Shown here: positions 1 to 7,743 of the stretch, piece after piece
How positions within the stretch are numbered: position 1 is the first letter of the stretch
Layout of the letters: every line of letters starts with the position of its first letter
From: Saprospiraceae bacterium
Lineage (GTDB): Bacteria; Bacteroidota; Bacteroidia; Chitinophagales; Saprospiraceae
NCBI GenBank assembly: GCA_020436835.1
Contig: JAGQWZ010000461.1
Coordinates: 1 to 33,783, forward strand
Direction of reading: 5' to 3'
Length of the DNA: 33,783 nt
Position numbers and translations under genes: made by a program
The notes under the pieces: model-generated
Told to the model about the DNA's origin: nothing
Databases searched by the model: none
The model's input: only the letters and a program-made list of their open reading frames with translations

Positions 1-968
1 TACTTACTTTATGTTTTTCCCTGGGTTTGCTCTTATCGGGATATGCTCAGGAACGGATTTTTTTACCGGGAAAGACGTTCCAGGTAAAGCAGCAACATGC
101 CCGGGCAACGGATATTGTATCTTATCCCGTATCAGGTGATGAATGCGCTTCCACCGTTGTACCATATCCATCCAATGGTTGGGGCTATGTTGGCGGCACC
201 AATGTTTTTGGGGACCGAGTCAAAGCCCAACATTTGGAATTTACCGGTAGTGCTGTGTTTACTGTAATTGGAGCACTGGCTTATTTTGATACACCTTCAG
301 TAGTGGGGGATAGTTCTGTGACCGCTAAAGTATATGAAGTAGTGGAGAACGCCCCTGGAGAATTACTGTCTACCAGTTTGCCTGTGCGTGTTTCTCAAAT
401 AACACCTCCATCCGATACTTCTGTGGAATTTACCATTTTCCCATTTAATGATTCCATGTCTCTCGAAAGTCCACAATTCTTTGTCGGCATTGATTTCACT
501 GATCTGTACAGCTCCATGGACACCCTTGGTTTATTTTCAACCTTAGATAGTTGTGGCGATGGCTCTAACACTTTCGAGATGTGGTCAGATGGTACCTGGG
601 CTTCATTCGATACCACCTGGTTCTTAAATGCGGATCTATTAATTGAAGCGATTGTGGAGTTTGCCGAAGATACGACGGTTGCCGCGGATGATTATATCAA
701 GTACAATGGACTCCGGCTGTTTCCGGCTACGCCCAACCCGGCTGATGCTCATACAGTCCTGAATTATGGGTTGGACAAAGATCAGGAAGTAAGAATATCA
801 CTGCTTGATGTTTCCGGACGCATTGTGAGAGAAATTAATCCGGGCCTAAAGCATGCAGGGCAACATCAGGAGCAGGTACACACTTTTGATATGTCTCCCG
901 GCACATATTACTATCGTATTTCTACTCCTGCCGGTAGTCTGGTCAGTACCTTTATTGTTCAGAGATAA
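1..968 (+). CDS. Secreted protein with T9SS type A C-terminal sorting domain (5' partial)
   Basis: The reading frame is open to the window edge, so the true start lies upstream; the first visible codons read L-T-L-C-F-S-L-G-L-L-L-S-G-Y-A-Q, the hydrophobic core and AQ end of a signal peptide. The mature part (about 220 residues) has no motif I recognise; it is rich in D, S, T and aromatics as expected for a beta-rich extracellular domain. The last ~80 residues match the Bacteroidota type IX sorting domain: L-F-P-A-T-P-N-P-A, then L-L-D-V-S-G-R-I-V, then P-G-T-Y-Y-Y-R-I and a final V-Q-R. This domain directs export through the T9SS after Sec transport and is usually removed at the cell surface. 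A hairpin follows 18 bases after the stop. The sorting domain is clear; the function of the cargo is unknown. Confidence 0.85.
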   Translation, partial: LTLCFSLGLLLSGYAQERIFLPGKTFQVKQQHARATDIVSYPVSGDECASTVVPYPSNGWGYVGGTNVFGDRVKAQHLEFTGSAVFTVIGALAYFDTPSVVGDSSVTAKVYEVVENAPGELLSTSLPVRVSQITPPSDTSVEFTIFPFNDSMSLESPQFFVGIDFTDLYSSMDTLGLFSTLDSCGDGSNTFEMWSDGTWASFDTTWFLNADLLIEAIVEFAEDTTVAADDYIKYNGLRLFPATPNPADAHTVLNYGLDKDQEVRISLLDVSGRIVREINPGLKHAGQHQEQVHTFDMSPGTYYYRISTPAGSLVSTFIVQR

Positions 969-986
969 CAAACGAAAAAAAGAGGA

Positions 987-1013
987 AGACCTCGGATGTA
1001 TTTTCCGGGGTCT
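987..1013 (+). terminator. Hairpin after the T9SS cargo gene, probable terminator
   Basis: AGACCTCGG (987-995) pairs with CCGGGGTCT (1005-1013) as a 9-bp stem with one G-T wobble and a 9-base loop. An A-rich run precedes it, but only TTT follows, so the U-tract is weak. It lies 18 bases after the stop codon. Confidence 0.55.
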
Positions 1014-1119
1014 TTACAATGGTAGTCCTTTTTAAAGACTTGAAAAACTTAGGGAACGAACCACACTAAAATAAGTCTGGAATAGTTAAGGCAAAAGAAG
1101 AAAGACCTATCTTCGATAG

Positions 1120-2046
1120 ATGCAAGCAAATCAGATCACTTTTCCGCTTGGCCTACTATTGCTTTGTTACTTCTTTGTTTGCTGCCACTCCGATTCCACT
1201 ACTCAAGAAGATAAGGAGCCTGCTGCGACTTCTCTCAATGGTGAGCCGCTTTATGCCAGTGCCCCTTCCGAAAAAATTCTGATTCAACTTCAGGAAAAGG
1301 AGCATCAATATCGCATCCGGGAAGATGATCCTGACAATATTATCTGGTATGGTAGATTTCTGGCTTATGCCGGCCGGTATAAAGAGGCGATTGCTATATT
1401 TTCCGAAGGCATTAAAAGATTTCCCGAAGATGCCCGATTTTATCGCCACCGGGGACACCGGTATATTACGATACGGGAATTTGAAAAATCGATAGAGGAT
1501 TTGAAGAAGGCTGCCCTGCTCATAGATGGTAAAGAGAATCAGATAGAACCAGATGGATTACCCAATGCCCAGAATATTCCGGTCAGTACCCTGCATGGAA
1601 ATATCTGGTATCACCTGGGACTCGCTTATTATTTGCAACACGACTTTACCGCTGCGCTGACTGCTTTTATTAATTGCCTTCGCAGTGGGAGCAATGATGA
1701 TAATATTGTCTCGGCCAGTCACTGGATCTACACCATTATGTGCCGGATTAACCGGAGCAATGACCATGATAGTGTACTGGACCGGATTGACACAACCATG
1801 AATATCATTGAAAATTTCAGTTATCACAAATTGTGTCTTTTGTACAAAGGTGCCATTACCCTGGATCAGGCCCGTAGGGATCTTCCCGAAGGACCGGCTA
1901 TGGATGCATTTGAATATGGGGTGGCCCGTTGGTATGCCTGCCAGGGAAATCAGGACAAATGTGATCAATTGCTCTATGAGATTGTATCGGGCGAGGGATG
2001 GGCATCTTTTGGATACATCGCCGCAGAAGCAGATCTCTATCAATGA
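1120..2046 (+). CDS. TPR-repeat lipoprotein
   Basis: 308 residues. The N-terminus (hydrophobic stretch L-G-L-L-L-L-C-Y-F-F-V-C-C) looks like a lipoprotein signal with a cysteine near residue 21 or 22. Residues ~70-135 contain TPR-type helices: W-Y-G-R-F-L-A-Y-A-G-R-Y-K-E-A-I followed by R-H-R-G-H-R-Y-I-T-I-R-E-F-E-K-S-I-E-D-L-K-K-A. A further repeat around residue 165 has Y-H-L-G-L-A-Y-Y-L-Q-H-D-F-T-A-A-L. Such proteins are scaffolds for protein-protein contacts, here probably at the inner face of an envelope membrane. The C-terminal third is less repetitive. No neighbour defines a partner. The ATG at 1120 is preferred because it gives the signal sequence directly. TPR call is firm; lipoprotein status is likely. 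Confidence 0.75.
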   Translation: MQANQITFPLGLLLLCYFFVCCHSDSTTQEDKEPAATSLNGEPLYASAPSEKILIQLQEKEHQYRIREDDPDNIIWYGRFLAYAGRYKEAIAIFSEGIKRFPEDARFYRHRGHRYITIREFEKSIEDLKKAALLIDGKENQIEPDGLPNAQNIPVSTLHGNIWYHLGLAYYLQHDFTAALTAFINCLRSGSNDDNIVSASHWIYTIMCRINRSNDHDSVLDRIDTTMNIIENFSYHKLCLLYKGAITLDQARRDLPEGPAMDAFEYGVARWYACQGNQDKCDQLLYEIVSGEGWASFGYIAAEADLYQ

Positions 2047-2129
2047 GGAACCCATGGTCGGTTTTGCTCAGTCAGACACGTTCACCGGACTCTAAAATGC
2101 ACTTCGATTCAAACAATTGTTCCATCCGG

Positions 2130-2153
2130 GTGGTCTTAAAGAAAAAAGACCGC
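2130..2153 (+). promoter_or_regulatory. Hairpin directly against the next start codon
   Basis: Bases 2130-2137 (GTGGTCTT) pair with 2146-2153 (AAGACCGC), an 8-bp stem with one wobble and an A-rich 8-base loop. It ends one base before the ATG at 2155, so the ribosome-loading region would lie inside the stem-loop. It could control translation, or be the terminator of the TPR gene, although no U-tract follows. Confidence 0.35.
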
Positions 2154-2154
2154 T

Positions 2155-2463
2155 ATGAAAGACTATGAAACATTGATCCAGGCGATCGAAGATCTAAAGA
2201 AATCGGGGTATACTTATGATTTCAACCTGATGGATAATGGAATTAAGTGTGCGGAAATTACCACTAGTTTCGGACCAAATGATTTTAACGTAGAGCATGT
2301 CTACCGCTTTGAAGGGATGAGTAATCCTTCCGACAGCTCCATTCTGTACGTTATTCAAACCTTATCAGGGGTAAAAGGGCTTTTAGTAGATAGCTATGGA
2401 GCATACAGTGGAGAAGTCTCTGAAGAGTTGCTAGAGAAACTAAACATGAAATATCAGGGGTGA
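2155..2463 (+). CDS. Small conserved Bacteroidota protein, often mislabelled phosphoribosylpyrophosphate synthetase
   Basis: 102 residues beginning M-K-D-Y-E-T-L-I-Q-A-I-E-D-L-K-K-S-G-Y-T, followed by D-F-N-L and later V-Y-R-F-E-G-M-S-N-P-S-D-S-S-I-L-Y. From memory this is the pattern of a ~100-residue Bacteroidota family that databases often name phosphoribosylpyrophosphate synthetase. It is far too short for that enzyme (about 310 residues) and has no PRPP-binding or flexible-loop motif, so I do not accept that function. No signal peptide or membrane segment; likely cytosolic. It is preceded by a hairpin touching its ATG and converges with the dehydrogenase gene, with 9 bases between the two stops. 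Family recognition is good; function unknown. Confidence 0.75.
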   Translation: MKDYETLIQAIEDLKKSGYTYDFNLMDNGIKCAEITTSFGPNDFNVEHVYRFEGMSNPSDSSILYVIQTLSGVKGLLVDSYGAYSGEVSEELLEKLNMKYQG

Positions 2464-2472
2464 TCTTCACCC

Positions 2473-4186
2473 TCAGATCTGCGGCTCCATCAAATATCCC
2501 AGGAGGTCAGCAATCTCCTCCTCGCTAAGATTACTCAGTAGTCCGGCGGGCATCAGAGAAACCGGTGTCACTTCGGTGGATTGAATCTCAGCTTTATTGA
2601 GCGTGACCTCTTCCTGTCCCACGATTTTCAAGGTAATCTGTCTTTCATCTTCTCCCACACTATTTCCCATAAAGGTTCTGCCGTCTCGCATCGAGACGAT
2701 GATCATCCGGTAGTCGTCCTGAATTTCCGCATTCGGTTCGAGAATATTCGATAATAAATAATCCAAATTAGTGCGATTAGACCCGGTTAATTCTGGTCCT
2801 ATATCTCCTCCCTTGTCGTACATCCTGTGGCAGGGTCCACATGTGGTCTGAAATATTTTCTCACCTGACTTCAGATCGATTGTTCCCCGTCCTACGATGG
2901 CTTTATAGTGCTCATAAGTTTGTTGAATGTCCGGATCTGGTTCATCAATAGGACCCCAGATTTCCACAAATCCACTTCCCACCACTCGACGAAGTTGCCG
3001 GGCAACGTAGGCAGGAATATCCCTCTTTGGAATTTTACCCTCTGCAATGGATCTCGCCAATATTCCACCATAAGTCGGACGTGAAGACATGGCATTTATA
3101 ATCTCAGTTTGAGTGGCAGGAGGGAACATCCCATATTTCTTAATCAGGAGTTGTCCCAGGTTATAATCATCATATTGGGCAGTGGCCCGGATTGCTACAG
3201 TTCGCGTTTCTTCGTTTTCCAACAATGCTGGAATGAGGGGTACCAGATCAGGAACCTTACGGGCTGACAGTTGTTGGATGGCCGTATTTTTCTCTTCCGG
3301 TGCTGCATTTGTTTTCAATGTTGTCAACATTTCACGGATCGCATCCTGATTACCCAATTGTTGACTAATCTCATTTAACAATTGACTGATTTTGTCATTT
3401 ATTGGCATCAGAGCGGCACTTTTTTCAGCCCAACCTCCCGGTTGCCGGATATCGGTTCGCCCTTCCAGGGCAGCAAGGATCCCTGCTAGCAGATCTTCCA
3501 TATTCTTTTGATCCGGCCTCAGTCCATCCACCAGAATATCAAATTTTCCTCCATCCACTAAACGCCGGCTGACAAATTGGTTTATATCAGCGAACGCCGA
3601 CTTACCGACCAGTTGCAATACTTTGTCAGGATTGTTCTCTACCAAAGGTTCCAGGGCATACCACAACATGAGAGGTATATTGTGGTCGGACGTATCTTCT
3701 TTCCTGGTCAACAATGATTCCAGCATGTACCAGCGGTCCTCCGGTCTCATTCGCTGTAGTGCGCTGGCGAGATAAAGTCTGACCACCGGTGATGCTTCTT
3801 CCGGAGTTATATTTTGCAATGCTTGTACTGTTTTTTCCAAAGGATTGGGTTCCTCACATAGCAGTTGTACGCTCCAGGCTCTGACGAAGGGGTCCTGATC
3901 CAGGAGTAAGCTGAGGAGGTGATCAGTATCCAGACTTTGGCTCACATGCAGCGACCATAGCGCATTCAACCTGACTGGGGTTTGATTCCCGTTTTTCAGC
4001 TGATTATTCAGAAACTGGATCGCTTTCGGATCGATTTGTCTTTTAACTCCCCGTTCCTGTAAAAGGAGGCGAGCTCTCCGCACGTGCCAGTTGCTGCTAT
4101 TCCCCTGTAATTGTGCGAGCTCCAGGTCATTAAGGGCGGAGAGATCATCGTATCTTCCCTTCCAGTTTTCCGCCGCTGTAGTTGGG
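2473..4186 (-). CDS. PVC-type dehydrogenase, C-terminal fragment: HEAT repeats and cytochrome c domain (frameshifted)
   Basis: This is the downstream half of one gene with the next entry. In this frame the sequence just upstream of the GTG at 4083 reads A-E-N-W-K-G-R-Y-D-D-L-S-A-L-N-D-L-E-L-A and then N-S-S-N-W-H-V-R-R-A-R-L-L-L-Q-E-R, typical of the linker that follows the propeller in this family, so the GTG is not a real start. Counting from it, residues ~30-370 are HEAT-like helical repeats and 415-419 are C-G-P-C-H, a c-type haem site, in a domain with G-G-D-I-G-P-E-L-T-G and a later methionine (V-S-L-M-P-A-G) as likely sixth ligand. The stop is 9 bases from the stop of the convergent gene. 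Restoring one C to the run at 4184-4187 (minus-strand CCCC) joins both halves in frame. As written, this half would be made only if the frame were corrected. Confidence 0.85.
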
Positions 4187-6260
4187 GCATAATCCTGAAA
4201 ATCCGTCCGGTTTCTTTGTTCACTACCTCCTTGCCGCAGATATCTGCGTCATGCCAATCTAATACATAGACACCTCCGTCCGGTCCGATTTCGAGACTGA
4301 ATCCAATCCACTGAGCGTTGTTGGCCAGCAGAAAATCCTCGCCGTGTTTCCCTGTGTATCCGGAACCTTCTGGGATGAGGATGTCTGTGAGTACAGCATG
4401 TTCATGAATATTAGCCATGAATATTCTGCCGTGTTGATCTTGGGGAAAAGCATCGGACTGATAGATGCGGGCCCCACCATGGGCTGACCGGTGCCGGTGG
4501 TCTGCGATTGTTTGAATGTCACGGTATACGAAGGGATTGAAATGTTGTCCACCTTGCCTTTGATAAATTCCACCGGGTATGATATGCCAGAGATGGGGAA
4601 TCACACATGCAGAAATAAAGATCTGACCGTTCTCATCGTAATCGATACCCCATGGATTGCTAAAACCATGGGCCACCACCTCGAATCGGTCTTTTGTCGG
4701 ATGATAGCGCCAGACCCCTCCATTTATAGCAGTACCTTCCTGATTCAGCAGGTCGGTGGGGAAGGCATCCTGATGACGGTACAGCCTGTCGTCTCCAGAT
4801 GGATTCCGGATCACAGAAGGCGTGGCAAAACCCTGACAGCCGTACAACCAACCATCGGGGCCCCAATGCAGGCTATTGAGGGTTTCATGCCGGTCACGAA
4901 TACCCCAACCGGTGAGCCTTATTTCTATGTCCTCCACATCAGCTTTATCATCCTTATTTTTATCGGGGACGAAGAGCAAATGCGGTGGAGCTCCAAGAAA
5001 AAGACCATCAAAACCAACTGCAATGGCGGCTGGAAATGCGATTCCTTCCAGGAATACCTTACGGCTATCCGCAATGCCATCCTGGTCAGTATCTTCCAGT
5101 ATCAGAATCCGGCTATCTCCTGAATTGGAGAATCCACTTCCCCGTGACTCATAATCCCTGTTTTCCGCCACCCATAATCTGCCCCGGTGATCCCAGCAAA
5201 AAGCCATTGGTTGCGTAATATCCGGTTCTGCAGCCCAGACATTCACTTCGTAATCATCTTTAATCGTCATTTCCTGGATGGCTTCCTGCGGTGTCAGAAA
5301 TCTTGCTGACCGCCCCTCCTCCTGAGCGATGCCCCAAAGTGAGGCAGTTGAGTACATTCCTTCCGCTCCACTATATTGTTCCCATCGTTCATTTAGTTGC
5401 ACATCATTGAGCGACTCTGTACTTACTTCGATCCGGTGTTTGATAATCTCAGTATGGCCTCGGGGAATGTTCCAGTCGCCCAACCGTGCGCGACAAGGGC
5501 CTACGCCAAATTGTCCATCTACTCTCCAGGGTTGAGGAAAGCCACCGTTTTGGGGATGGTCAAAAATGGCAAGATGCACGAAGTCATTTCTTCCCTCCAC
5601 TTGCATGGCGAGGTCCAACCACATGGCCCGTTTGCCTTCCGCCCGTAGATCGCGATCCCTGGCTGCATTAAAAACGGTTGCCGGGGTTCCTTCCTGCCAG
5701 GGCATCCGCACAAACAAGCCACCGTAATCGTATTCTCCGATGGTTACTTCCTGTTCTGCCCGTCCTTGCCAAATCAGGTCCAAAAGATATTTTCCATCAT
5801 CCTCTCTGAATATCCAGGTCTGCGTCTCTGTCATCAATACTTCACCCAGGCTGTCCAACATCTCATATTCCGTACTCCAACTAAGGACTTGAGATGAATC
5901 CTGAAGTACCTTAAAATCAACCCTTCGCCAAAAATCCTCTTCCGGGTGATGAAAAAAATCGCGACCATTCACCCGGGTAAACCCCCAGTAAATACCGGTC
6001 TGATGCCGGTGGTGGCCAGGACTGTACTCCGTTAAAGTTCCCTTTCCATCCGGACTAACAAAGGGGTGGATGTACGGACGGAAATCCGGTTTGGCATTTT
6101 GAACCAATATCGTTTGACCATCCGGTCCGAGTATGGAAATGGTGTTTTCCTGGCTATCCAGTCGAATGTCATAAGAGGGGTTAACCGCTTGCCGGTCAAT
6201 TTCTTTACAGGCGGTAAAAAACAACAGCAAGGTAATTGGGAATAGCAAAATGGTCCTCAT
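4008..6260 (-). CDS. DUF6807 (PmoA-like) plus PVC-type membrane-bound dehydrogenase lipoprotein, N-terminal part (frameshifted)
   Basis: The ATG at 6260 is chosen over an upstream TTG; it gives M-R-T-I-L-L-F-P-I-T-L-L-L-F-F-T-A-C, a lipoprotein signal. Residues ~30-300 are a DUF6807 domain (S-P-G-H-H-R-H-Q-T-G-I-Y-W-G-F, W-Q-G-R-A-E-Q). Residues ~335-700 are the PVC-type dehydrogenase propeller (G-D-S-R-I-L-I-L-E-D-T-D-Q-D-G, H-G-F-S-N-P-W-G-I-D-Y-D, Y-V-L-D-W-H-D-A-D-I-C-G). Family members are usually one ~1,250-residue protein ending in HEAT repeats and cytochrome c, thought to oxidise sugars or related organics in the periplasm; the substrate is unknown. After G-R-I-F-R-I-M-P the frame is lost: the last ~60 residues are out-of-frame sequence. 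One inserted C gives I-M-P-P-T-T-A-A-E-N-W-K-G and continues into the downstream half. Confidence 0.88.
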   Translation of the reverse strand: MRTILLFPITLLLFFTACKEIDRQAVNPSYDIRLDSQENTISILGPDGQTILVQNAKPDFRPYIHPFVSPDGKGTLTEYSPGHHRHQTGIYWGFTRVNGRDFFHHPEEDFWRRVDFKVLQDSSQVLSWSTEYEMLDSLGEVLMTETQTWIFREDDGKYLLDLIWQGRAEQEVTIGEYDYGGLFVRMPWQEGTPATVFNAARDRDLRAEGKRAMWLDLAMQVEGRNDFVHLAIFDHPQNGGFPQPWRVDGQFGVGPCRARLGDWNIPRGHTEIIKHRIEVSTESLNDVQLNERWEQYSGAEGMYSTASLWGIAQEEGRSARFLTPQEAIQEMTIKDDYEVNVWAAEPDITQPMAFCWDHRGRLWVAENRDYESRGSGFSNSGDSRILILEDTDQDGIADSRKVFLEGIAFPAAIAVGFDGLFLGAPPHLLFVPDKNKDDKADVEDIEIRLTGWGIRDRHETLNSLHWGPDGWLYGCQGFATPSVIRNPSGDDRLYRHQDAFPTDLLNQEGTAINGGVWRYHPTKDRFEVVAHGFSNPWGIDYDENGQIFISACVIPHLWHIIPGGIYQRQGGQHFNPFVYRDIQTIADHRHRSAHGGARIYQSDAFPQDQHGRIFMANIHEHAVLTDILIPEGSGYTGKHGEDFLLANNAQWIGFSLEIGPDGGVYVLDWHDADICGKEVVNKETGRIFRIMPQLQRRKTGREDTMISPPLMTWSSHNYRGIAATGTCGELASFYRNGELKDKSIRKRSSF

Positions 6261-6310
6261 GATAGAAAAGTACAAAAAAAGATTTCTTTTGCCACTCCCT
6301 GAGCTGTAAC

Positions 6311-6338
6311 AAAAAAAGGCCGGAAAATTCCCGGCCTC
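6311..6338 (-). terminator. Intrinsic terminator of the four-helix membrane protein gene
   Basis: On the minus strand GGCCGG and CCGGCC form the stem (plus positions 6331-6336 and 6318-6323) followed by seven T (6317-6311). A canonical rho-independent terminator just after the stop at 6354 and before the dehydrogenase gene. Confidence 0.85.
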
Positions 6339-6353
6339 ACGAAGGTTGTGAAT

Positions 6354-6764
6354 TTAATTTCCCCGGCCAAGGTACCAGCCGATGGCGGCTCCTGCGGCAG
6401 CATACATGATAGTATAGACGATCACATCCGCAATGGTTCCGGTGATATCCATCAGGTTAGCCGTGCCAAACATCAGGAGATCAAATCCCAATCCGGTCAG
6501 AAGTCCGATAATAGCACCTGCCTGCAAACCCGTTGCCGCCGTCTTGATTCCAGCCCACTTGCTAAATATGTAGGCCAGCAATGCACCGGAAGCCAGATTG
6601 CCAAGAATAATGAATAACATGTTGGGAGGATCTTTCATGTAGTCGCCGCCACTACTATGGGTTTCAAAGAAAGATCCTAGTAAAGCGACATAAAATAGAT
6701 AACCGAGGAGGAACAGGACAACACCCCCGATTACGCTACCCACGAGAAATTTTTGTGTGCTCAT
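6354..6764 (-). CDS. Small four-helix integral membrane protein
   Basis: 136 residues. Four hydrophobic segments are visible at about residues 8-32, 48-68, 76-98 and 107-130, separated by short polar loops; the segments are rich in Gly and Ala (G-A-L-L-A-Y-I-F, A-A-G-A-A-I-G-W-Y-L-G-R). The layout resembles uncharacterised four-segment membrane families such as DUF1761, which I name only as a possible relation. No catalytic or transport motif is seen. It starts at ATG 6764 and is followed by its own terminator, so it looks monocistronic. Confidence 0.65.
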   Translation of the reverse strand: MSTQKFLVGSVIGGVVLFLLGYLFYVALLGSFFETHSSGGDYMKDPPNMLFIILGNLASGALLAYIFSKWAGIKTAATGLQAGAIIGLLTGLGFDLLMFGTANLMDITGTIADVIVYTIMYAAAGAAIGWYLGRGN

Positions 6765-6937
6765 ATGGTTGTTTTGTTTTGAATTGATGAAAAGAAAATT
6801 TTCTCTATTAAGTTAAAGAGAAAATAGGAGTCAGATATGGAAAATTTAGAAGGCAACGATAATCGATGATCTGGCTGCTGTCTCTGGCCGTAATAAATGG
6901 GATTTTTTTCCGGTGATTTACGGTCGACCGGCACCTT
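6765..6937. other. Intergenic region with an AT-rich inverted repeat
   Basis: TTTTCTCT (6799-6806) and AGAGAAAA (6817-6824) form an 8-bp inverted repeat with a 10-base loop. Read on the minus strand it is followed by a T-rich run, so it may terminate the secreted-protein gene ending at 6938. It is also 35 bases upstream of the membrane-protein gene and could be an operator. Nothing else stands out. Confidence 0.35.
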
Positions 6938-7378
6938 CTATAGTTTTCTTAGTGGTATATTATCCAGGTTTATTTCCACACTGAAAGCATCTGCCCCGGT
7001 ATTTTTTTTACCGCTCAGTGAAAAGCTGAATCGATTCGCTTCACTCTGGAGTAATTTAAAAATTCCCGTGTCAAAGGTCAGGGGAGTACTAAGTTCGTCG
7101 GAGAGGAGCATAAGAATCCCTCCTCCTTCTATACCCTCGGTACTGAGTGGGTACTCCTCCCGGCCAAAAGGAAAAAGATTCAGCACCAGAGAATGTTTTT
7201 GATCCAGGCTGGTCATTTCCAGGGTGAAATTGTCCTCATCCAGTAAGGCCGCTGCGGGAGTAAGATATTCTATAAATACAGCACTATTTTTTTGGATGGT
7301 GATTTTATGATCCTGAGCATGGATACTTATGGATAGGAGACTGATGAAGCAAATAATCAAACAGGATGGTTTTTCCAT
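6938..7378 (-). CDS. Small secreted protein of unknown function
   Basis: I take the ATG at 7378, nine codons inside the longest frame, because it gives a clean signal peptide, M-E-K-P-S-C-L-I-I-C-F-I-S-L-L-S-I-S-I-H-A then Q-D-H-K. The mature part is about 125 residues, predicted beta-rich, with alternating hydrophobics (S-L-V-L-N-L-F-P-F-G, F-S-F-S-L-S-G-K-K). I do not recognise a family. It lies between the S74 cluster and the membrane protein, on the same strand as both. Confidence 0.55.
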   Translation of the reverse strand: MEKPSCLIICFISLLSISIHAQDHKITIQKNSAVFIEYLTPAAALLDEDNFTLEMTSLDQKHSLVLNLFPFGREEYPLSTEGIEGGGILMLLSDELSTPLTFDTGIFKLLQSEANRFSFSLSGKKNTGADAFSVEINLDNIPLRKL

Positions 7379-7440
7379 AGGTAGAGAATTTTGATTTTCC
7401 GGCAATCTACTTATTTATGGACGGGTGAGCGGCGCAGAAT

Positions 7441-7743
7441 TTATTTTTGCAATCGCTCTTCCATGGCGTCAAGTCTTTTTCTTAAAATATTAATTTCAGT
7501 TTGTTGACTTTCAATGATTTCCTGTTGCTCCTGGATGGCTTTGATGGCGATCACGGAGACTTTACCGTAAGCTATGGCGAGTTGATCTTTACCTTGAGCA
7601 TCGGATATTTGACCAACCAATTCCGGGAATAATGTTTGGGCATTTTGAGCGATAAATCCTAAAGTTCTATTTCCCGGACCATTCTTGTATTCATATTCGT
7701 AGGATTGAAGAAGCCTGATTTTTTGGCAGAATTTTCTGTTCAT
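7441..7743 (-). CDS. Peptidase S74 chaperone domain, C-terminal fragment of the frameshifted gene S74-1
   Basis: This frame carries the rest of the intramolecular chaperone: G-F-I-A-Q-N-A-Q-T-L-F-P-E-L-V-G, then L-A-I-A-Y-G-K-V-S-V-I-A-I-K-A-I-Q-E-Q-Q-E, and a coiled-coil tail (I-N-I-L-R-K-R-L-D-A-M-E-E-R-L). The ATG at 7743 is not a real start: removing one base from the T6 run at 7719-7724 joins it to the upstream half. The corrected stretch of 28 residues from L-K-K-N-I to Y-E-Y-E-Y-K-N then aligns without gaps with the 28 residues L-K-R-S-I to Y-Y-Y-R-D of the intact neighbour S74-2. Without this part the fibre protein should fail to trimerise or self-cleave. Confidence 0.8.
   Translation of the reverse strand: MNRKFCQKIRLLQSYEYEYKNGPGNRTLGFIAQNAQTLFPELVGQISDAQGKDQLAIAYGKVSVIAIKAIQEQQEIIESQQTEINILRKRLDAMEERLQK

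Noticed and set aside
4491..5123. 210-codon plus-strand frame inside the dehydrogenase gene
   Set aside because: It is antisense to the conserved propeller region and is a shadow of that gene.
7719..7724. Programmed ribosomal -1 frameshift in the S74-1 gene
   Set aside because: The shift needed is +1 (skip one A), which does not fit the -1 slippery motif, and the intact paralogue needs no shift.
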